Source: Polyangiaceae bacterium (GTDB lineage Bacteria; Myxococcota_A; Polyangia; Polyangiales; Polyangiaceae). From it: DNA of 37,665 bases. Position 1 is the first letter of the stretch. Each line of letters opens with the position of its first letter. The stretch lies in the NCBI GenBank assembly GCA_025353725.1, contig JANXOF010000067.1, forward strand, positions 1-37,665, read 5' to 3'. Below are positions 1 through 7,232 of this stretch, in pieces. Under the pieces are notes generated by a model, which saw only the letters and a program-made list of their open reading frames with translations, had not been told where the DNA came from and did no database searches. The position numbers were made by a program, and so were the translations under genes.

Positions 1-48
1 TTCCGCGCCTGGCGAGATTCGCGCGAATACTATAGAAAAGAAGCGTAG
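1..48 (+). CDS. C-terminal end of an unknown upstream gene (partial)
   Basis: Frame 1 is open from the first base and gives FRAWRDSREYYRKEA before a TAG at 46-48. The residues look like a natural charged C-terminus, but only 15 codons are visible, so neither the product nor even the reality of the gene can be confirmed. It would end 113 bases before the sulfatase start. Confidence 0.3.
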   Translation, partial: FRAWRDSREYYRKEA

Positions 49-161
49 AGCGCTACCTTCACCGTCGCAAGCGGAAGAAAGCTAGGACATTCGAGTCATA
101 CCTCGAGGCGCCTCGCGGCTTTGCGTTTTCCAAGTCGGACGGATGCAGGCACAATCGCGGC

Positions 162-1538
162 GTGCACGGTCTCAAATTATGGGTGGCTTTGGTGTTCGCT
201 CTCGCTTCAATGGCCGCGTGCGGCAAAACGCGTGAGCTCCGAGAGGCGCCTCGGACCCCCGACGCGGCGGCACTCGGTACCCTACCGATCGCACAGGTCT
301 CCGAAAATGACCTAGTGGATGCGGGGGGTCGCGACAGCCAAGCCCGGCGCGCTCCCGTAGACTTGAAAGACTTGAACGTGATTCTCCTTTCCGTCGATAG
401 CCTTCGTGCCGATATGCCGTGGGCGGGTTACCCCCGCTCGATAGCGAATCACCTAACCGCGTTGGAGGCGAAAAGCGTGGGGTATACACACGCGTACTCG
501 ATTTCTTCCTACACTTCGATGAGCCTCGGTGGCTTGCTCGGCGGAAAGCTACCGAGTGAGATGAAGCGCAGCGGGTTCTTTTTTGGTCACTACCCGAAAG
601 AGAACGTCATGTTTCCCGAACTCCTTCAGGCGAAAGGCATTCGCACCATGAGCGCGCACGCGCACGGGTACTTTTCGAGTGCCGGGTTCGAGCAAGGGTT
701 TGACGTTTGGCAGATCGTTCCCGGGATTGTCTTCAAAAACGAGACCGACCCGAACGTGACGAGTCCCCAGCACGAGGCTATCGCCGAGAAAATGCTCGAC
801 GACGCTCGGCTCGATACAGGCCGCTTCTTTGCGTGGTTTCACTTTCTTGACCCGCATGATCAATACATGCCACACGACAAAGACGGCATTCCTCCGTATG
901 GCAAGACGCTGCGCGATCGGTATGACGCCGAAGTGACGTTCACGGACCGCTACATCGGAAAGCTTCTTGCGTTTATCGACACCAAAGCGTGGTCGAAGCG
1001 CACGGCGATTGTCGTGACGGCGGACCACGGCGAGGCGTTTGGCGAGCACGGGCAGGTCAATCACGGCTTCGAGGTTTGGGAGAATCTGGTACGCGTGCCG
1101 CTGTTCTTCGTGATTCCGGGCGTGCGGCCACGTCACATCGACACGCCGCGGAGCGCGCTCGACCTCGCGCCTACGCTTCTCGACCTGTTCGGCGCTGTGG
1201 CCGAGCCCGACTTCGAGGGAAAGAGCCTCGTCCCCGAGCTCTTCGGCGATGCGGCAGACGAGGAGGCCCGCGACGTGGTCATCGACCTGCCGATGACCAG
1301 CGACAGCGATCGGCGCCGCGCCCTGTTGCACGACAAGCTGAAGATCGTCGCGTACGGCAAAGAAGAGACCTTGCGGCTCTACGATCTCGAAGTCGACCCG
1401 GGCGAAAAAGTGCCGATAGCTCGCGGCGACGCGTTCGAGGCGATGAGCAAGCGCTACCGCGACCATGCGAAGACGATCCACGAAGTCGCACCGACGCCAT
1501 GCAACATCGGCTGCCTGAATCGGGCGTACGCGAAGTAG
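162..1538 (+). CDS. Sulfatase/alkaline-phosphatase-superfamily lipoprotein
   Basis: The GTG start gives an N-terminus with a lipobox (LASMAAC, Cys20), so this should be a 458-residue secreted lipoprotein. The rest is a sulfatase fold (PF00884 type). The first metal-ligand strand reads NVILLSVDSLRAD (Asp79), the nucleophile loop is SSYTSMSLGGLLGG (about 115-128), HFLDPHDQY lies at 227-235, and the second metal site is TADHGEAFGEHG with Asp288 and His289. The nucleophile loop has Thr118 where true sulfatases have the formylglycine Cys, and Leu where they have Arg (C-x-P-S-R). By family logic this favours a phosphoesterase or phosphotransferase of the LtaS/phosphoethanolamine-transferase kind, or an unusual sulfatase; the substrate cannot be read. 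No transmembrane domain precedes the catalytic domain. gloB follows after only 11 bases, so the two are probably cotranscribed. Confidence 0.85.
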   Translation: MHGLKLWVALVFALASMAACGKTRELREAPRTPDAAALGTLPIAQVSENDLVDAGGRDSQARRAPVDLKDLNVILLSVDSLRADMPWAGYPRSIANHLTALEAKSVGYTHAYSISSYTSMSLGGLLGGKLPSEMKRSGFFFGHYPKENVMFPELLQAKGIRTMSAHAHGYFSSAGFEQGFDVWQIVPGIVFKNETDPNVTSPQHEAIAEKMLDDARLDTGRFFAWFHFLDPHDQYMPHDKDGIPPYGKTLRDRYDAEVTFTDRYIGKLLAFIDTKAWSKRTAIVVTADHGEAFGEHGQVNHGFEVWENLVRVPLFFVIPGVRPRHIDTPRSALDLAPTLLDLFGAVAEPDFEGKSLVPELFGDAADEEARDVVIDLPMTSDSDRRRALLHDKLKIVAYGKEETLRLYDLEVDPGEKVPIARGDAFEAMSKRYRDHAKTIHEVAPTPCNIGCLNRAYAK

Positions 1539-1549
1539 GCTCCCTCACC

Positions 1550-2344
1550 ATGCGCGTTCTTCCCATTCCGTGCCTTTCCGACAACTACGCTTACCTGCTG
1601 ATCGACCCCGAAACGAACGAGGCCGCCATTGTCGACCCTTCCGAACCGGAGCCCGTCTTGCAGGCCGTCGCGGAAAACCTCGGCCGCAACGGCGACCTCA
1701 AGGTGGTCGCGATCTTCGCGACTCACCATCACCATGATCACGTCGGCGGGAACGAGGAGGTGGCCACGCGCCTCGGTATTAAAAAGGTTTATGGTTATGC
1801 GAGCGATAATGGGCGTATTCCCCGCCAATCTGAGTTTCTCGAAGAGGGTTCAACCTTCACACTCGGGAGTTTGCAGGTGCGTATCCTGGCGATTCCTGGT
1901 CATACGCTTGGTGCGATAGCCTACGTCGTCACGCGTGAGCCGAGCGATCCGGTCGTGTTCACGGGTGACACTCTTTTCGTCGGTGGGTGCGGCCGCATCT
2001 TTGAGGGCGACCCTCCGATGATGCACGCGTCGTTGCAGAAGCTCGCGCACCTCGAGCCGCGTACGCAAGTCTACTGCGGCCATGAGTACACGGAGTCGAA
2101 TCTCCGGTTTGCGACCCACGTCGAGCCCTCGAATCAAGCGGTTCGGCGTGCCATCGAAAGCGCGCGGAAGCGGAGGGAGGCTGGCCTGCCCACCGTTCCT
2201 TCAACGATCGGCGACGAGCTTGCGTTCAACCCATTTTTGCGCGCGAACTCACCGGAGATCCGGAGCACCCTCGGCATCGAACCCGTCGCATCGGGGGCGG
2301 AAGCTCTTGGCGCGATCCGGCGCGCGAAGGACTCGTTCAAGTAG
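1550..2344 (+). CDS. gloB: Hydroxyacylglutathione hydrolase (glyoxalase II)
   Basis: A 264-residue metallo-beta-lactamase-fold enzyme that hydrolyses S-lactoylglutathione to lactate and glutathione, the second step of methylglyoxal detoxification, in the cytoplasm. The binuclear metal motif THHHHDH is at residues 58-64, followed by GG. Further metal ligands are visible in GHTLGAIAY, FTGDTLFVGGCGR and the YCGHEYT segment. The C-terminal alpha-helical domain typical of glyoxalase II (NLRFATHVEPSN onward) is present, so the protein is full length. The ATG at 1550 is chosen because the family motif starts immediately (MRVLPIPCLSDNY); the frame is open further upstream but overlaps the sulfatase. 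A VOC-family protein lies at 10392-10754 but is not an obvious glyoxalase I partner. Confidence 0.93.
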   Translation: MRVLPIPCLSDNYAYLLIDPETNEAAIVDPSEPEPVLQAVAENLGRNGDLKVVAIFATHHHHDHVGGNEEVATRLGIKKVYGYASDNGRIPRQSEFLEEGSTFTLGSLQVRILAIPGHTLGAIAYVVTREPSDPVVFTGDTLFVGGCGRIFEGDPPMMHASLQKLAHLEPRTQVYCGHEYTESNLRFATHVEPSNQAVRRAIESARKRREAGLPTVPSTIGDELAFNPFLRANSPEIRSTLGIEPVASGAEALGAIRRAKDSFK

Positions 2345-2398
2345 CGTGTGACAGCTCAGCTTTCCGACAGCGAACGAGCGCGTCGTTCGGCAAGGCCG

Positions 2399-3808
2399 TC
2401 AGAAGCGCCGGTAAGCGACCTTCGTTGACGTTTCGCTTCGATCCTTGATAGCGCCGAGAACGCGGGTGTGGATCGCATGCACTACGAAGTTGCTATAGGG
2501 AATCCAGTAGAACGAAGGGGCGATGCGTAGTTCGTACCAACTTCGCCCTATCAACCGCGTCCGCATTCCGCCGTCAAGAGAGAGAAGCTCGAATTCCCCC
2601 ACGCGGTTTCGAATCGCGGAGTCCAAGTGTGGCTGGTGAACGGTGTGATACAGCGTGAGCTCCCGAAGGGGGTCGGGCTGACTGTCGATCGTAAAGCGAA
2701 GTCGCTTACCGGCGTCGTACGCCGTGACCGTTTCACGGGCGAATCCGGTATTGAACTCGCAAGTTCGAACGCCTCCCACGGCGGCAGTCTCGAGCGTGGC
2801 GCGAATCGGGTACGCGATGCCCGCCGTGAAAGGAAAATTCGTCGGCTCGGGCATGTCTGCGACGGAGACCGTGTTCGCCCACACCACGTCGGGCGCGGCG
2901 GCGATGTCGATCGTCGTTTCGACGACGCTTGGTGAATACACATAACTTGGGTGAGTCGCCTCGACGCCGAAGGTGAGCAGCAAGAGTGTCATACCGCCGC
3001 CCATTGCGAGCGCGTGTTCGCGCGCCGGCATGCTTTTTCCCATGGCAAATCCGATGGCCGAGCCAAGGAGAGCCGGGAGAAACAAAAGAGGCACGAACAG
3101 CACGAGGCAGCCCATCCCCTCCAGCGCGAAGAGCACCACAAAGGCCATCGAAAGTACGAACGTGAGCGCGGTGACCAGTGCGGCGTCGCCCGACTTCGCT
3201 TCGGGCCGAAGGCGAGGCAAAAAAGCGCCGCCGACAAATCCTGAAATCATAGGCGTTCCGAGTGCGAGCCCGTAGCCGTACTTGCCCAGCAGGCCGACCG
3301 AAACGGCAAATCCGCCGAGAGCGACGACGCTGCCGAGAGTTGCAGCATACAAGATCGCGACGGCGCGACTGCGCGGCTTCCCAGGCAAGGCTTCCGTCTC
3401 TTTCATCCCGCGAAACGGCGAGGCAGGCGGCATCCGCTGGACCCCGTCGCGTCGCACCCTCGGGAGGAGAGCGGTCGCAAGGAAGAACAGCAAGTTCGCA
3501 AACGGCACGAAGAAGAAAAGGGCAAGCCATGGGGAAGCTCCGGCATCGCGTAGCCTTCGGACCGTGAGCGTGACGCCCAAGGCTGCGAAGGGCACCATCA
3601 CGCAGCAGAGCGCGGACCAGTACGGCGTCGCGACGCCGGCGTGCATCAGGGGCGCCGACGATGGGTCCACGTAGAAAAGGAGCGAATACGGATGTCCGAA
3701 AACGTTCGCGAGGAGTGCGTCGAGCGCAAACTTTAGTGAAGCAAGACTCACGCCCCAGAGCACGTAGCCGAGTCGTCCGAGTGGCGCGCGCGGGTCGAGG
3801 TGCCTCAT
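2399..3808 (-). CDS. DUF805-like membrane protein fused to an SRPBCC/START-like domain
   Basis: A 469-residue protein with two parts. Residues about 1-120 hold four hydrophobic helices with the RRLRDAGASPWLALFFFVPF signature typical of DUF805 membrane proteins. A middle section (about 150-285) holds four or five more helices. Residues about 300-469 form a soluble domain with SRPBCC/polyketide-cyclase features: it opens VVETTIDIAAAPDVVW and continues with alternating strands to a C-terminal helix. SRPBCC domains bind hydrophobic ligands in a helix-grip pocket; which ligand, and whether the domain faces the cytoplasm, cannot be told. It is the last gene of a three-gene minus-strand operon, 44 bases after the FemAB-like gene. 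Base use looks like its neighbours, with no sign of transfer. The fold assignment comes from motif recognition by eye and is the less certain half. Confidence 0.75.
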   Translation of the reverse strand: MRHLDPRAPLGRLGYVLWGVSLASLKFALDALLANVFGHPYSLLFYVDPSSAPLMHAGVATPYWSALCCVMVPFAALGVTLTVRRLRDAGASPWLALFFFVPFANLLFFLATALLPRVRRDGVQRMPPASPFRGMKETEALPGKPRSRAVAILYAATLGSVVALGGFAVSVGLLGKYGYGLALGTPMISGFVGGAFLPRLRPEAKSGDAALVTALTFVLSMAFVVLFALEGMGCLVLFVPLLFLPALLGSAIGFAMGKSMPAREHALAMGGGMTLLLLTFGVEATHPSYVYSPSVVETTIDIAAAPDVVWANTVSVADMPEPTNFPFTAGIAYPIRATLETAAVGGVRTCEFNTGFARETVTAYDAGKRLRFTIDSQPDPLRELTLYHTVHQPHLDSAIRNRVGEFELLSLDGGMRTRLIGRSWYELRIAPSFYWIPYSNFVVHAIHTRVLGAIKDRSETSTKVAYRRF

Positions 3809-3852
3809 GGTCCACCGCTACCGAACCTCAAACCGGAATGCAACGCCCCGCC

Positions 3853-5028
3853 TTAGGGCTTCCGAGCGGCCGCTCGCTCCTCCGCGACGTACGCCGCTAT
3901 GCCCTGACGCTCCCGCTCGACGAACGACGCGACGATCCCGCGGAAGCGAGCGTCCTCGATGTGATGCGCGGAGTACGTGATGGTTGGCTCGAAACCGCGA
4001 ACCTTCTTGTGCTCGCCTCCGGCGCCCGGATTGAACGTGGTCGCTCCCTCACGAATTGCCTCCTCGACGCCGTGGTAGTAGCAAACATTGAAGTGTAAAA
4101 AGGGCACCTCAACGTGTGCGCCCCAGTAGCGCCCGTAGAGAATGCCGTCTTTCTTTACATTGAACGCGCTTGCGACGAGCACTCCGTCTTTGCGGGCCAC
4201 GACCCACGAGAGGCGGTCGGCGAATCGGTCTACGAGAAGCTCGAAGAATGCCTCTTTCATATAGCGCCGACCGTGAAAGTACTTATCTACGGTCGTTGTG
4301 TAGAGCGCGTACATCTCGCGCGCCATGTCGCGCGTGTATTCGCCCCGCGCGAGCGTCGAGATCGTGACGCCGTCCATCGCCGGTTGCTTTCGCTCGCGGC
4401 GTGTTTGGGTGCGCTTCTTCTGCGGGAGCGTCGCGAGAAAGCTCTCGTACGTGTCGAACTTCGGAACTGCGTTCGACCAATGGTACTGCACGCCGTGGCG
4501 TATCGCGTAGCCTGCTTCGCCCCAGGCGTGCGCTTCGGCCTCGAGCGGAAAGAGAACGTGCGCGCTGGAGAACTCGAGTTCCCTCACTAAGCTTCGTAAA
4601 GCGCGCGCAAAGAGGCCTAGGATTTCAATTCGATTACGCGTCGGGTGGACCAAGACGCGGTCGCCGTTGGCGGGCGTGAACGGTACGGCGAGGACAAGTT
4701 TCGGGTAGTATTCAAGGCCCATTCGCTGGGCGAGATCAGCCCAACTCCAATCGAAGACGAACTCTCCCTCGCTGTTCGTCTTGGCATACGCGGGGGCGGC
4801 GGCGATAAGCATGTCCCCGTCGTAGAGAGCCAAATGTCGAGGGTTCCACCCCGAGGCCTCGCCCACGCACTTCGCCTCCTCGAGGCAATCGAGCCACGTG
4901 TGCTCCACGAACGGCGAGCTGCCTTCGCGAAGAAGCGCATCCCACGCCTCGCGTGGAATCTCTTTGATACTGGAAACGACGCGAAGCTCGAGACTCAGGA
5001 GATGTCTTTCCGCACGAGCGCGAACCAC
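3853..5028 (-). CDS. FemAB-like/GNAT-fold acyltransferase (PF04339 type)
   Basis: A 391-residue cytoplasmic protein. The N-terminal part (IPREAWDALL, SPFVEHTWLDCLEEA, WNPRHLALYDGDMLIAAAPAY) and the central LPQKKRTQTRRERK segment match the FemAB-like or 'peptidogalycan biosynthesis' family, which has tandem GNAT folds and is thought to transfer an acyl or aminoacyl group. The C-terminal GNAT half has FHGRRYMKEAFFELL and YGRYWGAHVEVPFLHFNVCYY. The acceptor is unknown. The GTG start at 5028 lies inside the 3' end of the upstream gene (34-base overlap), which suggests translational coupling; no better start lies before the conserved N-terminus. Length is normal for the family. Confidence 0.82.
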   Translation of the reverse strand: MVRARAERHLLSLELRVVSSIKEIPREAWDALLREGSSPFVEHTWLDCLEEAKCVGEASGWNPRHLALYDGDMLIAAAPAYAKTNSEGEFVFDWSWADLAQRMGLEYYPKLVLAVPFTPANGDRVLVHPTRNRIEILGLFARALRSLVRELEFSSAHVLFPLEAEAHAWGEAGYAIRHGVQYHWSNAVPKFDTYESFLATLPQKKRTQTRRERKQPAMDGVTISTLARGEYTRDMAREMYALYTTTVDKYFHGRRYMKEAFFELLVDRFADRLSWVVARKDGVLVASAFNVKKDGILYGRYWGAHVEVPFLHFNVCYYHGVEEAIREGATTFNPGAGGEHKKVRGFEPTITYSAHHIEDARFRGIVASFVERERQGIAAYVAEERAAARKP

Positions 5029-5579
5029 GCATTCATGCTTTTGCCTTTAAAGGCGCGACCTATGGACACGTGCGCGGAAATGCCTCTCAGATAATCGACC
5101 ATTCCGCCGTACACCAGCGCGCCGATTCCGCCGTCGTTGGCTCGAACGACTGGCCCTCCAGGCGGCCTCGTGGCTGGCACCACTGTGTAGTCGATGGCCA
5201 GTTCCCCTTCGTGCTCGCCCGCGCCTTCACTGGCGACAAAGTATCCGGGCCCCGTGAACCGCTGCAGCGCGTGATGGTTGTAGCCGACGACGTTGACCGA
5301 GTCGTGCGTAAGCTTACAGAAGCGCTTCTGGAAGTGTCGAAACGCAGGCAATGTGTTTTGTCCGTCGTGAACCACTTCGTGCCCTGGAGGCACACTCGCG
5401 GGCACGAGAAAGTCGAGCTTCAGCGGGCGATAGTCTTTGGCCGCCTCGAAAAGCCGAGCCTGAACTGTCGGCGACCAAGTGCGCAGCGTGTGGCGCCGTC
5501 CTTCGTGGCCGAGCCCGTCGAGGATCTCGGATAGTCGCTTGAGATCGACCGTAGGCTCGAGGAGCACGCTAACGTCCAT
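4995..5579 (-). CDS. Unknown conserved-looking protein heading the FemAB-like operon
   Basis: A 194-residue soluble protein that I do not recognise. It has no signal peptide or membrane helix. Visible features are an acidic/Leu N-terminal segment, a Pro-rich VPASVPPGHEVVHDG stretch, a His-rich NVVGYNHHALQRF loop, and a C-terminal IDYTVVPATRPPGGP to VSIGRAFKGKSMNAWF region that looks beta-rich. The ATG at 5579 is chosen because upstream extension would run antisense through the Pal-like gene. It is the first gene of the operon and overlaps the acyltransferase by 34 bases, so the products probably act together. The start is 66 bases from the divergent Pal-like start, so both promoters share that short gap. 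Confidence 0.75.
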   Translation of the reverse strand: MDVSVLLEPTVDLKRLSEILDGLGHEGRRHTLRTWSPTVQARLFEAAKDYRPLKLDFLVPASVPPGHEVVHDGQNTLPAFRHFQKRFCKLTHDSVNVVGYNHHALQRFTGPGYFVASEGAGEHEGELAIDYTVVPATRPPGGPVVRANDGGIGALVYGGMVDYLRGISAHVSIGRAFKGKSMNAWFALVRKDIS

Positions 5580-5645
5580 GCCTTCGGTTAGCACGGTTTC
5601 GTGGAATTTGGCCCGAGTGCCCACACGCTGCTTGGATGTTATGCC

Positions 5646-6233
5646 ATGGCCCGCCGTTCCACCTTTGTCGCTTTTGGTCTCTTCGCTCTCGTCGCTTCGA
5701 ACGCGTGTAACGCCCCGGGCTTCGCTCGGAAAGCGCAGGCACCAGCCACGCTCCCCCCAACAGCCGCGGCGCAGACGACGACCACAGGTGCGCCGGTCGC
5801 CGCTGGCGACGTCAAATCCATGGGGCCCGCCGTCGACTCGGCTGGACTTAGCGTCTCGAACGCCATCGCCAAAGCGTGCGGAATTCCGGCGCGTGCAGAC
5901 GGCAAAACGATGGCTCCAAGCTTCGAGTACGATTCCGCCGCGCTGGCCGAGGAAGACCGCGGGCTGCTCGCAAAGATATCGAAGTGCTTGACCGAAGGCG
6001 CCCTCCGAGATCGCCACGTCAAGCTTGTCGGTCGCTCCGACCAGCGCGGCGAGCCAGAGTACAACATGACGCTCGGCGGTAGCCGCTCGGACACGGTCAA
6101 GCGCTACATGGTCGATCTCGGCGTTCCGCGCGATCGCATGCTCGCAACGTCACGCGGTGAAATGGACGCCGTTGGCACGAACGAATCCGACCTAGCCCAC
6201 GATCGCCGCGTGGACGTTGAGCTTGTTGATTGA
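5646..6233 (+). CDS. OmpA-family peptidoglycan-associated (Pal-like) lipoprotein
   Basis: A 195-residue lipoprotein. The ATG at 5646 gives MARRSTFVAFGLFALVASNAC, a complete lipoprotein signal peptide with Cys at about residue 21. A Pro/Ala/Thr linker follows to about residue 60, then an OmpA C-terminal domain: FEYDSAALAEEDRGLLAKI, VKLVGRSDQRGEPEYN, LGGSRSDTVKRYMVDLGVP and the closing DLAHDRRVDVEL. The domain binds diaminopimelate of peptidoglycan and tethers the outer membrane to the wall. Typical OmpA domains have G-(H/Y)-(T/A)-D where this has GRSD, a mild variation. There is no tolB or tolQRA nearby, so it may be a paralogue rather than the Tol-Pal Pal. It converges on the bactofilin gene. 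Confidence 0.88.
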   Translation: MARRSTFVAFGLFALVASNACNAPGFARKAQAPATLPPTAAAQTTTTGAPVAAGDVKSMGPAVDSAGLSVSNAIAKACGIPARADGKTMAPSFEYDSAALAEEDRGLLAKISKCLTEGALRDRHVKLVGRSDQRGEPEYNMTLGGSRSDTVKRYMVDLGVPRDRMLATSRGEMDAVGTNESDLAHDRRVDVELVD

Positions 6234-6282
6234 CATTGTCCGATGTGTTGCACCCAAAAGCGCGGTGTAAACCGCGCTCAGG

Positions 6283-6726
6283 CTACGTGTGCGGATGGCC
6301 GGAGATGTCGCGCGCGGCGCCCCGAGGAAGCTCGGAGTCGCGTCCCAGCGACTCGGCCTTCGACTCGTTTGCTTGCGGACCTTCGTCCACGACGTCCATC
6401 CGGCAAGAGCCCTGAAACGCAACGCCGCGCTCGACATAAAGAGAGGGTGAGTGGATGTTTCCGACGAGCTTTCCGGGAGCGTGAATCTCGACGGATTGGC
6501 TCGCCCTCACGTTCCCATGAACGACGCCGCCGCGGATAATCACGGTCGCGACATCAATCTCGGCGTGCACCTCCGCGCCGTCGCCGATGACGAGCGTGTC
6601 GTCGCTCTTTATCTCGCCCTTGAACTGACCGTCGATTCGGACGCGCCCTTCGAAGTAGAGCTTGCCCTCGAAGCGTGTACCGCGACCGAGTAACGCGGTG
6701 ATTTCCGTGGCGGGAAGGGCATCCAT
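6283..6726 (-). CDS. Bactofilin (polymer-forming cytoskeletal protein)
   Basis: A 147-residue protein that by family polymerises without nucleotide into filaments and acts as a scaffold at the cytoplasmic membrane. The core beta-helix domain (PF04519, formerly DUF583) is seen as repeating short strands: GTRFEGKLYFEGRVRIDG, FKGEIKSDDTLVIGDGAEV, IDVATVIIRGGVVHGNV, SQSVEIHAPGKLVGNI and PSLYVERGVAFQGSC. The C-terminal tail (about 118-147) is acidic and disordered. The start at 6726 is chosen because the helix begins right after MDALPATEITALLGRG; upstream extension looks like random sequence. Myxobacteria usually have several bactofilins in cell-shape and chromosome-organisation roles; no ParAB or M23 peptidase partner lies next to this one. 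Confidence 0.9.
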   Translation of the reverse strand: MDALPATEITALLGRGTRFEGKLYFEGRVRIDGQFKGEIKSDDTLVIGDGAEVHAEIDVATVIIRGGVVHGNVRASQSVEIHAPGKLVGNIHSPSLYVERGVAFQGSCRMDVVDEGPQANESKAESLGRDSELPRGAARDISGHPHT

Positions 6727-7232
6727 AGGCCTCGGAGACGTAGCAGCGAGCGAGCGCCGCGGCAACCGTGCGAGCACGGCCTCCTACGAAGGACGAGGCA
6801 CCTAAACCCGCGAAGATTCGCTTCGCGGCTGCGTGTTGGCTTCGAGACTTTTAGAGGTCGATGCGAGGACGGCCAAGTGGCCACGTCTTCATCGGCGCGC
6901 TCGCCCGCGACATCGGCGATTTCCAGTCCCAACGCCAACCAGAAGTGCAGTCCTCGCCGCTGCCCATCAACACACGGTGCCCTTCATAACTTACTTCCAC
7001 TCGCGTGGCCGATTTAGCTCAGGCGAACCTTGGTGAATGTTCACCGGTCGTGTAAGGAAAACCGGCTTGCGATCGCGATATCGTCCTTCGTCGAGCGTCT
7101 ACAACATGCCTATGTCCACGTGTTGATACACGTCGACCGCGCTTTTCCCGAATTGCATTTGAACGACGTACGACCTTTCAGATTGGGCGTTCGCCCCACG
7201 TCCATTGTTTATCGGCGATCGGAGCCGTCGGT
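6727..7232. other. Gene-poor region of about 500 bases with inverted repeats
   Basis: No convincing gene. Short open frames on both strands lack recognisable motifs. The minus strand near 6726 must hold the bactofilin promoter. Three inverted repeats are visible: GGTGAATGTTCACC at 7032-7045, the pair CCGGT...ACCGG just after it (7044 to about 7065), and a larger imperfect palindrome at 7114-7137, listed separately. The region leads into a decayed gene, so it may itself be the remains of an upstream gene or promoter. Confidence 0.6.
7114..7137. repeat. 24-base imperfect palindrome
   Basis: The core is ACGTGT-TGAT-ACACGT (7118-7133). Outside it the next base on each side does not pair, but the following three do (GTC and GAC), giving 9 of 10 arm positions paired. 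It lies about 95 bases upstream of the decayed lipoprotein's hydrophobic leader. It could be an operator or an RNA hairpin. Confidence 0.55.

Noticed and set aside
549-1481. 310-codon open frame antisense to the sulfatase
   Set aside because: It mirrors the third-base G/C bias of the real gene, shows no family motif and is contradicted by clear catalytic motifs on the plus strand. The same applies to antisense frames at 2733-3815, 12172-13020 and 33264-34640.
5580-6017. Upstream extension of the unknown gene at 4995-5579
   Set aside because: It runs antisense through the Pal-like gene, is Arg/Gly-rich without structure, and would remove the shared promoter gap.
6609-6938. Open frame overlapping the bactofilin upstream region on the minus strand
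   Set aside because: It is out of frame with the bactofilin, has no motif and its later part is antisense-like Arg/Ser-rich sequence.
7004-7090. tRNA-like start (GGCCGATTTAGCTCAG)
   Set aside because: It resembles a tRNA acceptor and D-arm, but no anticodon arm, no T-arm (GGTTCRA) and no matching acceptor 3' strand follow in the next 90 bases.
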